Part shown: positions 40,055 through 48,456 of the stretch, in pieces
Layout of the letters: each line of letters opens with the position of its first letter
Position numbering within the stretch: position 1 is the stretch's first letter
Assembly (NCBI GenBank): GCA_028344155.1
Contig: JAOMAI010000005.1
Location: 1-49,020, forward strand
DNA from: Candidatus Nitrosopelagicus sp.
Lineage (GTDB): Archaea > Thermoproteota > Nitrososphaeria > Nitrososphaerales > Nitrosopumilaceae
Length of the DNA: 49,020 nucleotides
Reading direction: 5' to 3'
Notes under the pieces: generated by a model
The model's database searches: none
What the model was told of the DNA's origin: nothing
What the model saw: only the letters and a program-made list of their open reading frames with translations
Translations under genes and position numbers: made by a program

Positions 40055-41863
40055 TTGAAAAAAATTAATAATCTCTCTTTTATTATTCTTGGAATTATCC
40101 TAATAGTATTTACAATTTGGAGTGCAACAGATAATTCATTTTCAAGTTTGAAAGGAATAGAGCACCAAGAAACACTAAAAAAAATTAATGAGTGTGAGGA
40201 TTCCAAGACGGATAATTCATTTGAGAGATATATGACAATTTCATCTCAATTTGATATAGACTGGTCGGGATGTGATCTAACTGGAATTATACTAAGACAC
40301 GTTTCATTGGGAAGTGCTGATTTGAGTAATGCGGATTTATCAGGTGCAGATTTAACAGGAGTAGATTTGATAGGTGCAAATTTGAGTAATGCGAAATTAT
40401 TTGGAGTTGATTTAAGACAAGCTGATTTGTATCAAGCCAATTTGGAAAATGCATATTTGGATGGTGCAGATTTGAGAGATACCGTGATGGAAGATGTGAA
40501 TCTAAATAATGCATCCTTAAAACATGCATACATCTACAAAACAATTCTTGCAAATACAAAATTTACAAATGTTGATGCATCTTATGCAAATTTTTGTGGG
40601 CAAGATTTAACCAAGAAAATTTTTCATAACACAAATTTGAGTGGTGCAAATTTAGCTCATACAAAGATGCAATATACGTATCTAGGAACTTCAATTTTAT
40701 ATGAAACTAATTTTGAAGAATCAAGTTTAATTGGATCAGATTTTTCAGGAAATTCACTAAAAAGAGTTAATTTTGAAGGAAGTAATCTATACTCAGTTAA
40801 TCTAAAAGATTCAGATTTAGCTGAAGCAAATCTACAAAATACGGATTTAAGAAATGCAAATTTGGAAAATGCAAATTTAACTGATACGAAAATTTTTGGA
40901 GCTGATTTCACCATGGCAAAAATTAATGGAGCAAATATGAATAATGCAAATAAAATAAAGACGGATGAATTTTATAAAAAATCAGACGTGAATACATTAC
41001 AAAAATATTCTAATCTTATAGAAGAAGATTTTTCAAATTCAGATATTAGCGATATGGACATTTCAGAGTCAATATTTCATAAAATAGATTTTTCGGGTTC
41101 AGATATGTCTAATAACAAAATGGCGCATGTTGATTTTGAAGGATCGGATTTATCACATACCAATTTAACAAATGCTGAATTATTGGGTGCAAATTTATCA
41201 GGAGTAGATTTGGTGGGTGCAAATTTATCAGGTGCAAATTTATCAGGTGCAAATTTATCAGGTGCGAACTTGAAGGGTGCAATTTTAGATAATTCTATAC
41301 TATACGGAGCTGATCTAACAGGTGCATATTTGAAAAATGTTAGTTTGAATGAAGTTAATATCAAAGGTGCAAACTTTAGTGGGGCATACATGGTAGGAGT
41401 GATTTTAGAAAATATGGATTTACGAGATGCAGATTTTAATGGTATTCATATGCCAGGACAGAAATTTACAGGGTTAGATTTGACAGGCATAGATTTAACA
41501 AATGCAGTTTTGAAAAATTCTAATTTTGAAAATTCTAATTTAACAAATGCAAATTTTAATTCAGCCTATCTTAATTCTGCAAATTTAACAAATGCAAATT
41601 TAACAAATGCAAGTTTGGAAAAAACAGATTTAGGTGGAGCTGATCTAACAAATGTAAACTTAAAGAATACAAAGATTCAGAATTCTTACTTTAAAAATGC
41701 AAATATGGATAAGATGATAATTGATGGGACATACAGCGATAGTTGTTTTGAACAAGATTTACTTAACAAAGTAATTTGTAAGATAAAATTGGAACTTAAT
41801 CCAAACAGTCCACCTTATGAAACTAATTATGAATTAAGAGATAATTACTCATTAAGAGATTAA
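40055..41863 (+). CDS. Membrane-anchored pentapeptide-repeat protein
   Basis: It has 602 residues from a TTG start. An N-terminal membrane segment (LSFIILGIILIVFTIWS) anchors or exports it. From about residue 75 come long runs of A(D/N)LXX pentapeptide repeats, which fold into a right-handed square beta helix. There are two blocks, about 75-305 and 320-560, split by a helical break (MNNANKIKTDEFYKKSDVNTLQKYSNLI). The last 40 residues, with a Cys pair (DSCFEQDLLNKVICKIK), cap it. Cytoplasmic members mimic DNA against gyrase; with a membrane anchor that role is unlikely, and an outer-surface scaffold is more plausible. Confidence 0.85.
   Translation: MKKINNLSFIILGIILIVFTIWSATDNSFSSLKGIEHQETLKKINECEDSKTDNSFERYMTISSQFDIDWSGCDLTGIILRHVSLGSADLSNADLSGADLTGVDLIGANLSNAKLFGVDLRQADLYQANLENAYLDGADLRDTVMEDVNLNNASLKHAYIYKTILANTKFTNVDASYANFCGQDLTKKIFHNTNLSGANLAHTKMQYTYLGTSILYETNFEESSLIGSDFSGNSLKRVNFEGSNLYSVNLKDSDLAEANLQNTDLRNANLENANLTDTKIFGADFTMAKINGANMNNANKIKTDEFYKKSDVNTLQKYSNLIEEDFSNSDISDMDISESIFHKIDFSGSDMSNNKMAHVDFEGSDLSHTNLTNAELLGANLSGVDLVGANLSGANLSGANLSGANLKGAILDNSILYGADLTGAYLKNVSLNEVNIKGANFSGAYMVGVILENMDLRDADFNGIHMPGQKFTGLDLTGIDLTNAVLKNSNFENSNLTNANFNSAYLNSANLTNANLTNASLEKTDLGGADLTNVNLKNTKIQNSYFKNANMDKMIIDGTYSDSCFEQDLLNKVICKIKLELNPNSPPYETNYELRDNYSLRD
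41216..41260 (+). repeat. Three perfect 15-base tandem repeats
   Basis: Three identical copies of GGTGCAAATTTATCA (41216-41230, 41231-41245, 41246-41260), coding GANLS three times inside the pentapeptide-repeat gene. Identity at the DNA level, where neighbouring repeats differ, points to recent slippage or duplication. Confidence 0.9.
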
Positions 41864-41937
41864 AGCCTCGAGTGGGATCCGAACCCACGACCTTTTCATT
41901 ACGAGTGAAACGCTCTACCAGACTGAGCTATCGAGGC
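41864..41937 (-). tRNA. tRNA-Thr (CGT)
   Basis: Read on the minus strand: acceptor GCCTCGA (41937-41931) pairs with TCGAGGC, discriminator T at 41864. D arm GCTC/GAGC, anticodon stem TTTCA/TGAAA with loop CTCGTAA giving anticodon CGT, which reads ACG. T arm GTGGG/CCCAC with loop TTCGGAT. No intron and no encoded CCA. Its discriminator is the base right after the stop codon of the convergent pentapeptide-repeat gene. Confidence 0.95.
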
Positions 41938-41958
41938 ACGAACGATTTCTTCTCAGAG

Positions 41959-41966
41959 TTTATAAA
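41959..41966. promoter_or_regulatory. Palindromic TATA box shared by tRNA-Thr and the mutase gene
   Basis: TTTATAAA is its own reverse complement. Its centre (41962.5) is 25.5 bases from the tRNA-Thr 5' end (41937, minus) and 25.5 from the GTG start at 41988 (plus), so one site can position TBP for both genes. Confidence 0.55.
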
Positions 41967-41987
41967 AAGCGTTTCTGGTTTAAAGAA

Positions 41988-43277
41988 GTGAAAATTTCAA
42001 TATCAGGAGTAAGAGGAGTGTATGGAAAAGATTTCTTTCCTGAAGATGTGATAAGATTCTGTGATGGTTTTTCTAAATTGATCAAAACCAGAAAATGCGT
42101 CATAGGAATGGATACAAGAAAAACAGGAGAAATGATAGGGAATTTAGTTTCTGCAACAATGTTGGAAAGAGGAATTGATGTCTATAAACTAGGAATTACT
42201 CCAACACCGGTTGTATTTAGAAAAGCAAAAGAGATCGGTGCAGGAATAATCATAACATCATCACACAATCCATTAGAGTGGAATGGATTAAAATTCATTA
42301 TTGATGGAAGAGGAATTACAGAAGAAGAATTAGAGATAGTAAAAAATGAAAGAAATTTAGATAGAACAAAAATTGGCAAGGAGATCATTATAGAATCAAA
42401 TTACATTACCGACGCAATTGATATTATTGGAAGATTGAAAAAAACTCAACATGTTACCATCGATATTGGCGGAGGATCTGCAGTAAAAATTGCTCCAAAA
42501 TTATTACGAGAAATTGGATGTGAAGTTGAAATAATAAATGACAGATTAGATAATTGTTCAAGAGGTCCTGATCCAACTTCAGATAAACTCACAGAATTAA
42601 TTAGTAAAACAAAAAATATTGGTTTTGCTTATGATTTAGATTCAGATAGAGTGATTTTAGTAATGAATGGTGAAAAAAAATCTTCAGACATTACACTAGG
42701 GTTAGGAGTTGTAAAAGCAATTAAACTAGGAATTAAAAAATTTGTTTTAAGTATCGACAGCAGTTTAGCAGTTGAAAAATACATTATCAAACATGGAGGA
42801 GAAGTTTGGAGATCCAAAGTAGGCGAAGCAAATGTAATTCAAATGATGATTAAAAATAATGCAGAAGCAGGAGGAGAAGGAAGTAGCGGAGGATTCATCC
42901 TGAAAGAATTCAACATGTGTAGAGATGGATTATTGACTAGTGGATTAATAGCATCCATGGTTGAAGATGAATCTATTCAAAAAAATCTAGAGTTTTTTGA
43001 AAGTTTTTCACAGATTAGAAACAAGGTATCTGTAGAATCCAGTTTACATGACAAATTGATAATGAAGATAGCAAAAAAATTAGAAACAGAGTACAAAATT
43101 GATCAATTAGATGGTATTAAAATTAATATCAATGATAATACATGGTCATTGATTAGAAAATCAAATACAGAGGATATCATTAGAGTTTCAACAGAATCAA
43201 ATGATATAGAATTATTAAATAAAATACAATCTGAAATGATAAAAAAAGTAGAGTGTTGTTATGAAGAAATTAAGTGA
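41988..43277 (+). CDS. Phosphohexomutase (phosphoglucosamine/phosphomannomutase family)
   Basis: Alpha-D-phosphohexomutase making sugar-1-phosphates for nucleotide-sugar synthesis. The 429 residues from a GTG start have GVRGVYG at the N-terminus, the catalytic phosphoserine loop IITSSHNPLEWNGLK (Ser92), the metal loop FAYDLDSDRVIL, and the sugar-binding loop EAGGEGSSGGFI. The exact substrate (GlcN-6-P, Man-6-P or Glc-6-P) cannot be set; GEGSSGG is typical of archaeal GlmM-like members. It overlaps thiL by 17 bases. It shares a TATA box with tRNA-Thr. Confidence 0.9.
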   Translation: MKISISGVRGVYGKDFFPEDVIRFCDGFSKLIKTRKCVIGMDTRKTGEMIGNLVSATMLERGIDVYKLGITPTPVVFRKAKEIGAGIIITSSHNPLEWNGLKFIIDGRGITEEELEIVKNERNLDRTKIGKEIIIESNYITDAIDIIGRLKKTQHVTIDIGGGSAVKIAPKLLREIGCEVEIINDRLDNCSRGPDPTSDKLTELISKTKNIGFAYDLDSDRVILVMNGEKKSSDITLGLGVVKAIKLGIKKFVLSIDSSLAVEKYIIKHGGEVWRSKVGEANVIQMMIKNNAEAGGEGSSGGFILKEFNMCRDGLLTSGLIASMVEDESIQKNLEFFESFSQIRNKVSVESSLHDKLIMKIAKKLETEYKIDQLDGIKININDNTWSLIRKSNTEDIIRVSTESNDIELLNKIQSEMIKKVECCYEEIK

Positions 43278-44199
43278 AAAAAAAATTATTCAATTAATGA
43301 ATAAGAAAAAAATTCATTCAGAAGATGTTGAAATTTTTAAACTTGGAAACGAACAATGTGCAGTATGTGTGGATACACTTGTAGAAAGTACAGACATTCC
43401 GAAAGGGTCAAGATTATCAGATATTTCAAGAAAAAGTGTTGTTTCAAGTTTAAGTGATTTTGCTGCAAAAGGAATTATACCAAAGTTTTGTGTCATATCA
43501 TTAACTTTACCAAGAACCATATCCATAGAAGAAATACAAGAATTATCCAAAGGTTTTTCAAGTGCATGTAAAGAATTTAAAATTCAATTATTAGGTGGAG
43601 ATACAAATCAAGGTAATGAAATTTCAATACACGTAGTAGTATTTGGAAGTGTTAAAAATTTCATAAAAAGAAAGGATGCCAAAGTAAAGGATATTATTTG
43701 TACTACAGGACCATTTGGATATACATCATCTGCATTAGAGATAATTATGAATAAAAGAAAATCTGATAAATCTTTTTCAACAAAATCAAAAAATCTTTTT
43801 TTCAAACCTAAACCGCGACTAGAATTTGGTCAAGAATCAGCAGACTATATTACATCATCTATGGACTCTAGTGATGGCTTATCATCATGTTTAAATGAAT
43901 TATCCAATCAAAGTAAGAAAAAATTCATGATTACAAAAATTCCAACAAATACGGATGTGATAGAATTTTCAGAAAAAAATAAGATTGATTTGAATAGATT
44001 AGTTTTTGATGGTGGTGAAGAATTTGAATTAGTTTTCACAGTAACGCCTAAAAATTTAAAAAAAATTCATAGATTAGCAAAAAAGAACAAAATTAACATT
44101 TTTGAAATTGGTCACGTATCAAAAGGAAAAGGAGTATTTTTTGATGATGGTGATGATTCGTTTCTGATCAAAGATAATGGATGGCAACATTTTAGATAG
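43261..44199 (+). CDS. thiL: Thiamine-monophosphate kinase-like protein
   Basis: AIR synthase-fold kinase that phosphorylates thiamine monophosphate to the cofactor TPP. The 312 residues have [15 protein letters not shown] (metal-binding Asp), [52 protein letters not shown] and [11 protein letters not shown], the ThiL set. The N-terminus lacks the usual GDDAA (the segment is [13 protein letters not shown]), so the first Asp pair is altered. It is coupled to the mutase gene by a 17-base overlap. Confidence 0.83.
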   Translation: MKKLSEKKIIQLMNKKKIHSEDVEIFKLGNEQCAVCVDTLVESTDIPKGSRLSDISRKSVVSSLSDFAAKGIIPKFCVISLTLPRTISIEEIQELSKGFSSACKEFKIQLLGGDTNQGNEISIHVVVFGSVKNFIKRKDAKVKDIICTTGPFGYTSSALEIIMNKRKSDKSFSTKSKNLFFKPKPRLEFGQESADYITSSMDSSDGLSSCLNELSNQSKKKFMITKIPTNTDVIEFSEKNKIDLNRLVFDGGEEFELVFTVTPKNLKKIHRLAKKNKINIFEIGHVSKGKGVFFDDGDDSFLIKDNGWQHFR

Positions 44200-44211
44200 T
44201 TTTAGGGCATT

Positions 44212-44220
44212 CTTTTATAA
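44212..44220 (+). promoter_or_regulatory. TATA box of rps11
   Basis: CTTTTATAA centred about 28 bases before the rps11 ATG at 44244. Confidence 0.55.
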
Positions 44221-44243
44221 AGCCAAAAAAATCTGCAAAATCT

Positions 44244-44765
44244 ATGTCAGAAACTGTTAAAGAAGAACCAGAAACAATTGTAGAAGCAACTGAAGAGGTT
44301 GTAGAAGCAACTGAAGAGGTTGTAGAAGCAACTGAAGAGGTTGTAGAAGCAAAACCACAAGAACCTACAAAAGCAAAAACAGTAGATAAGTGGGGAATTG
44401 CACATATCTTTAGCAGTTATAACAATACTATTATTCACATTACTGACTTAACTGGAGCAGAAACAGTTTCAATTAGTTCTGGTGGACATCATGTTAATGC
44501 AGACAGATATGAGTCATCACCTTTTGCAGCAATGAAAGCTGCAAATGTTGTAACAGAATCTGCAAAAACAAAAGGATTCACAGGATTACACATTAGAGTC
44601 AGAGCAGTAGGAGGAGTTGGCTCTAGAGTTCCAGGACCAGGAGCACAAGCTGCAATTCGTGCACTGGCAAGAGGAGGATTTAGAATTGGAAAAATTGATG
44701 ATGTCACACCTATTCCACATGATACGACAAGAAAGAAAGGTGGAAAACGTGGAAGAAGAGTCTAA
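44244..44765 (+). CDS. rps11: 30S ribosomal protein S11 with acidic repeat extension
   Basis: The universal S11 core runs from about residue 45: [24 protein letters not shown], then [45 protein letters not shown] and the C-terminal [15 protein letters not shown]. In front is an unusual 43-residue acidic tail made of a seven-residue unit, EATEEVV, repeated three times. S11 lies on the 30S platform and normally has a short N-terminus. Here rps11 has its own TATA box and is not beside rps13, rps4 or rpoD. Confidence 0.94.
   Translation: MSETVKEEPETIVEATEEVVEATEEVVEATEEVVEAKPQEPTKAKTVDKWGIAHIFSSYNNTIIHITDLTGAETVSISSGGHHVNADRYESSPFAAMKAANVVTESAKTKGFTGLHIRVRAVGGVGSRVPGPGAQAAIRALARGGFRIGKIDDVTPIPHDTTRKKGGKRGRRV
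44280..44352 (+). repeat. 21-base tandem repeat in rps11, 3.5 copies
   Basis: Perfect copies at 44280-44300, 44301-44321 and 44322-44342, then a partial copy to about 44352. In frame it codes EATEEVV units. Exact DNA identity suggests recent expansion, and copy number may vary between strains. Confidence 0.9.
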
Positions 44766-45079
44766 TTAGATTGCATCAACTTTAATTTTATTTTACAATT
44801 ATTATTTTCTAAATAATTTGTAAGAAAATTAGTAAATTTTTCTTCAGGTTTAGAACCTTTAGATTTTTTAATTTGTTCAGCAAATTCTTGTTCCATAGGC
44901 ATATGCAAATCTGCCTTTAAGATCATGTCAATGAATGTCCAGCCAAATTTGGAAACAGGTTCGTTGAGAATATATCCATTTTGAGTATCACATAATTTTT
45001 CCAATGTACTCAATGTGTCTTCAAAAATGACTCTATCTTTAGGCCAATCAATTGTACTAATCTGAATATAATAGGTCAT
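44762..45079 (-). CDS. Hypothetical protein downstream of pdcd5
   Basis: Not recognised. It has 105 residues, soluble, with a short beta start ([11 protein letters not shown]) then helices ([38 protein letters not shown]). It starts in an ATGA overlap with pdcd5 and so is part of the rtcB-pdcd5 transcript. Its stop shares CTAA with the convergent rps11 stop. Confidence 0.65.
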   Translation of the reverse strand: MTYYIQISTIDWPKDRVIFEDTLSTLEKLCDTQNGYILNEPVSKFGWTFIDMILKADLHMPMEQEFAEQIKKSKGSKPEEKFTNFLTNYLENNNCKIKLKLMQSN

Positions 45080-45489
45080 AATTCATCGTCATTAGTTGTT
45101 TTTTTAAATTTATCTGCAATAGAAATGAATTTTCCATCTTTTTCAACATTAATTTTATTTTCCATTCTAATACTAAGTCCCACAGATCTAAATAATACTA
45201 ATAATTTTCCACCATCCAATGTTTCATTGATATCACCTGATGAAATCAATTCTCCTAATTTTTCAATGATGATTTTCGATTCATTTGGAAATTGATATTC
45301 AGCATTTTGTAATACTTCCATGCCACGATGACCAAGACGATTTAATACATAATCACGTAAGGAAAGTTTTGGTTTTTGACTTTCTTCAGTTGTATCTTTA
45401 GATGATTGATCCTGCATAGATAGATTTTTTTGCATTTCAGCTAATCTTTTAGCCTTTAACAGCTCTAACTCCTTATCTTCATCGCTCAT
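45076..45489 (-). CDS. PDCD5-like DNA-binding protein
   Basis: It has 137 residues. A charged N-terminal helix (EDKELELLKAKRLAEMQKNL) is followed by a linker and the three-helix core (LSLRDYVLNRLGHRGMEVLQNAEYQFPNESKIIIEKLGELISSGDI, then GKLLVLFRSVGL), and a basic end. This plan is that of the archaeal PDCD5/TFAR19 family. The core is somewhat divergent and the C-terminal part (SIRMENKINVEKDGKF) longer than usual. Overlaps rtcB and the next gene by four bases each. Confidence 0.7.
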   Translation of the reverse strand: MSDEDKELELLKAKRLAEMQKNLSMQDQSSKDTTEESQKPKLSLRDYVLNRLGHRGMEVLQNAEYQFPNESKIIIEKLGELISSGDINETLDGGKLLVLFRSVGLSIRMENKINVEKDGKFISIADKFKKTTNDDEL

Positions 45490-46934
45490 CCTTTAATCAC
45501 TCCAATCGGAACTAATTTAGCAACTTTAGTTGCTATTCCAAGATTATGAGAGACATTAACAACAGCATCAACATCCTTGTATGCTTGAGGTGTTTCTTCA
45601 ACCACCCCATCTCTTGTTAATGATTTTATAAAAATGCCTTTATCATTGAGTGATTTTTTTACCTCAGATTCTGTAAAATCACGTCTTGCTTTTGATCTTG
45701 ACATCATTCTACCAGCACCATGAGCAGTAGAACCAAAACTTGCTGACATTGAATTTTCACTACCTAAGAGAATCCAACTTCCAGTACCCATAGAACCAGG
45801 AACCAAAACAGGCTGACCAAGATCTCGGTATTTTGAAGGGACATCATCCATGTTTGCAGGAAAAGCACGTGTTGCACCCTTTCTATGTACTACAAGATTT
45901 TTTTGTTCACCATTAATTTTATGTTTTTCAACTTTAGCAATATTATGCGCAACATCATAGACTAATTTCATATCTAAATCAGATTCAGATTGTGAAAAGA
46001 CTCTTTCAAATGATTTTCTTGTCCAATGAGTTATCATCTGTCTATTACTCCATGCAAAATTTAATGCTGCAAACATTGCTTTTCTATATGATTCACCTTC
46101 TTCAGATGTATTTGGAACACATGCAAGTTCTCTATCTGCCAAATTAATGTTATATTTTTCTTGTACCTGTTCAGAAATTCTTAGATAATCACTACAAACT
46201 TGATGACCAAATCCTCTAGAACCACAATGAATCAATACAGTGATAGTACCTTCTTCTATCCCCATTCTTTTTGCAGCTTCTTTATCATGAATTTCTTCTA
46301 CACGTTGAACTTCAAGGAAATGATTTCCAGATCCTAAACTTCCTAATTGTGGGAGTCCCCGTTTCCTTGCTTTATCAGATACTTTATTTGGGTCAGCATT
46401 TTGTATTTGCCCATTTTCTTCACAGACATTTGCATCATCAGTTGTTCCGTACCCATTATCAATAGCCCATGAAACACCTTTAACTAAAACTTCATCTAAT
46501 TCAGATTGAGTTAATCTTACAGCTCCCTTAGAACCCACACCAGATGGAATTGATTTAAAAAGATCATTGACTAATTCTCCAAGTTTTGGACGTACTTGTT
46601 CTTCAGTGAGATTTGTTCGTAGCAGTCTAACACCACAATTGATATCATAACCAACACCACCAGGACTGATCATTCCCTCTTCAGCATCCATAGCAGCTAC
46701 ACCACCAACAGGAAAACCATATCCTTCATGACCATCAGGTAAAACTACTGCATGTTCTTGAATTCCAGGTAAGGTGGATACATTGATAGCTTGTTTTAGT
46801 GTTCTATCAGTCATCATTTTTTGTAATAATGTTTCATCCGCATAAATTGTAACTGGTACTTTCATTCCTAAAGATGAATTAGCATCAATTTGGTATTCAT
46901 TTTCACCAACTTTTTTTGGTTTTAAATCAGTCAT
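45486..46934 (-). CDS. rtcB: RNA-splicing ligase RtcB
   Basis: GTP- and Mn-dependent ligase joining 2',3'-cyclic phosphate and 5'-OH ends, the archaeal tRNA exon ligase. The 482 residues have LPDGHEGYGFPVGGVAAMD, SPGGVGYDINCGVRLLRTNL (Mn-binding Asp97/Cys100), LGSLGSGNHFLEVQ, LIHCGSRGFGHQVC, and the C-terminal GSTAHGAGRMMSRSKA with the guanylylated His. No intein interrupts it. It would seal the spliced tRNA-Tyr of this window. It is first in an operon with pdcd5 and the 44762 gene. Confidence 0.96.
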   Translation of the reverse strand: MTDLKPKKVGENEYQIDANSSLGMKVPVTIYADETLLQKMMTDRTLKQAINVSTLPGIQEHAVVLPDGHEGYGFPVGGVAAMDAEEGMISPGGVGYDINCGVRLLRTNLTEEQVRPKLGELVNDLFKSIPSGVGSKGAVRLTQSELDEVLVKGVSWAIDNGYGTTDDANVCEENGQIQNADPNKVSDKARKRGLPQLGSLGSGNHFLEVQRVEEIHDKEAAKRMGIEEGTITVLIHCGSRGFGHQVCSDYLRISEQVQEKYNINLADRELACVPNTSEEGESYRKAMFAALNFAWSNRQMITHWTRKSFERVFSQSESDLDMKLVYDVAHNIAKVEKHKINGEQKNLVVHRKGATRAFPANMDDVPSKYRDLGQPVLVPGSMGTGSWILLGSENSMSASFGSTAHGAGRMMSRSKARRDFTESEVKKSLNDKGIFIKSLTRDGVVEETPQAYKDVDAVVNVSHNLGIATKVAKLVPIGVIKG

Positions 46935-46960
46935 TTCCTATGATAAAAATCTCTTCAGGC

Positions 46961-46970
46961 AATTTAAATT
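46961..46970. promoter_or_regulatory. Palindromic TATA box between rtcB and the SDR gene
   Basis: AATTTAAATT is self-complementary. Its centre is about 27 bases before the SDR start (46993, plus) and about 31 before the rtcB start (46934, minus). It can serve the SDR gene directly and perhaps rtcB with a short leader. Confidence 0.45.
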
Positions 46971-46992
46971 AAATAACAATTTCTACTAGATA

Positions 46993-47640
46993 ATGAAAAA
47001 AGCTATTGTTCTAGGAGGTAGTAGAGGAATTGGAAAAGCAATTTCAGATTCATTAAAAAAACTTGATTTTGAAGTACTTTCAGCATCAAGTACTGATATT
47101 GACACTTCAGATTTAGAGAGTGTTAATGAATTTGCAGGGAAAAATACTACCACAGATATCTTGGTCTTAAACACAGGAGGTCCACCAATAATTAAATTTG
47201 AAAAAATTACTAAGGAAGATTGGAATAAATATCATAATCAATTATTTGTTGGATTTTGCACATTATTGCAAAAAATAAAGGTTAACGATGGGGGATATGT
47301 TTTTGCAATAACATCAAATGTGATAAAAGAGCCAAATTCAAAATTAATCATATCAAGTGCATATAGAGCTGCTTTTTCTAGTGTGTTTAAAATTTTGAGT
47401 AAAGAATATGCTTCTAGAAATATCACTATGATCAATATAGCACCAGGTCCAATCAATACAGATAGAACAAAAGAATTAGTAAGTGATGTAGAAGAATATG
47501 CAGATAGTTTGCCTATGGAGAGATTAGGAGAGCCTCAAGAGATTGGCAATTTTGTCAGCTCCATAGTAGAAAAAGAGATAAAATATCTATCAGGAGCAGT
47601 AATCAACTTTGATGGTGCAAATTCTAACTTTATCTATTAA
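46993..47640 (+). CDS. Short-chain dehydrogenase/reductase, atypical active site
   Basis: It has 215 residues with the Rossmann motif VLGGSRGIGKAIS, DILVLNTGGP (NNAG equivalent), ITSNVIKEP and IAPGPINTDR. At the catalytic helix the segment SSAYRAAFSSVFKILS replaces the normal YxxxK: Tyr124 is present, but Lys is Phe128. The pattern matches the SDR subclass with SNALRAAV in this place. It resembles 3-oxoacyl reductase-like proteins in length. A true reductase reaction is uncertain. It lies between rtcB and the deoxysugar genes, and might belong to either side or neither. Confidence 0.75.
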   Translation: MKKAIVLGGSRGIGKAISDSLKKLDFEVLSASSTDIDTSDLESVNEFAGKNTTTDILVLNTGGPPIIKFEKITKEDWNKYHNQLFVGFCTLLQKIKVNDGGYVFAITSNVIKEPNSKLIISSAYRAAFSSVFKILSKEYASRNITMINIAPGPINTDRTKELVSDVEEYADSLPMERLGEPQEIGNFVSSIVEKEIKYLSGAVINFDGANSNFIY

Positions 47641-47673
47641 ATTTTTAGTAGTTTTCTAAGATAATGAATAGAA

Positions 47674-47682
47674 AATATAATT
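47674..47682 (+). promoter_or_regulatory. TATA box of the deoxysugar genes
   Basis: AATATAATT centred about 29 bases before the ATG at 47707. Confidence 0.45.
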
Positions 47683-47706
47683 AAACAAGTAGAGATTTTC
47701 ATATTA

Positions 47707-48456
47707 ATGCTAATTGATGAAATTAAAGAAATTTTAGAAAAGAATGGCTACAATGTAGACTCAGACTCAATTTTACGAATTAAAACTATGATAGAATCAA
47801 TACGTGATGATAATCAAATAAACAAACTAGATTACATAATTAATTGGTTTAAAGAAAAGAGGGAAGAATCAGATATGATTGTGGAAGAAGTTGGAATTAA
47901 TGAATTAGATAAATGGGATATAGAAAATGAAACAGGTAATATTACACATGATTCTGGAGGATTTTTTCAAGTCATTGGTGTAAAAGTTACGAATACTTTT
48001 GATCGTGAAGTTGGGAAGAAAGGATGGACCCAGCCAATGATTGGAAAAAATCCTGGAGGAATTTTAGGAATAATCATGAAAAGAGTTAATGGAGTTCCAC
48101 ATTATTTGTTACAAGCAAAAGCTGAACCGGGAAATATAGGAAAGTTACAATTATCACCAACATTGCAAGCTACAACAAGTAATTTACTAAAAGCACATGG
48201 TGGCTCTAAACCATTGTTTGCAGAATATTTTGATGAATCAGAAAATGCTAAAACTATTTATGCAAAATGGCAATCCGAAGATGGGGGAAGATTTCATTTA
48301 AAATCAAATTATAATATGATTGTGGAAGTTGAAGATAACGAAGAATTAAAAATTCCGGATTCCTTCATTTGGGTTACACTATATCAGATTAAACAATTAA
48401 TGAAAATTGAAAACTTTGTGGGACCACATGTACGAGGAATAATTTCATATTTATGA
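47707..48456 (+). CDS. Single-domain NDP-hexose 2,3-dehydratase-like protein
   Basis: It has 249 residues. After a helical N-terminus (about 1-65), the domain has GGFFQVIGVKVT, REVGKKGWTQPMIGKNPGGILGII, VPHYLLQAKAEPGNIGKLQLSPTLQATTSN and, near the end, WVTLYQIKQLM. These are the marks of NDP-4-keto-6-deoxyhexose 2,3-dehydratases, which remove the 2-OH of a sugar on the way to 2,6-dideoxysugars. Known enzymes of this family are about 450 residues with two tandem copies; here there is one. ATGA overlap couples it to a Gfo/Idh/MocA oxidoreductase, the enzyme type that reduces the 3-keto product. Confidence 0.78.
   Translation: MLIDEIKEILEKNGYNVDSDSILRIKTMIESIRDDNQINKLDYIINWFKEKREESDMIVEEVGINELDKWDIENETGNITHDSGGFFQVIGVKVTNTFDREVGKKGWTQPMIGKNPGGILGIIMKRVNGVPHYLLQAKAEPGNIGKLQLSPTLQATTSNLLKAHGGSKPLFAEYFDESENAKTIYAKWQSEDGGRFHLKSNYNMIVEVEDNEELKIPDSFIWVTLYQIKQLMKIENFVGPHVRGIISYL

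Noticed and set aside
40290-41730. Dense short repeats that could pass for a CRISPR-like or minisatellite array
   Set aside because: They are the codons of pentapeptide repeats in one long frame; units are five codons with no constant spacers. Only the 15-base triple at 41216-41260 is a true DNA repeat.
47238-47456. Minus-strand frame opposite the SDR gene, and similar shadows opposite top6B, rps11 and uppS
   Set aside because: They lie wholly within well-supported genes and have no recognisable domain or start signal.
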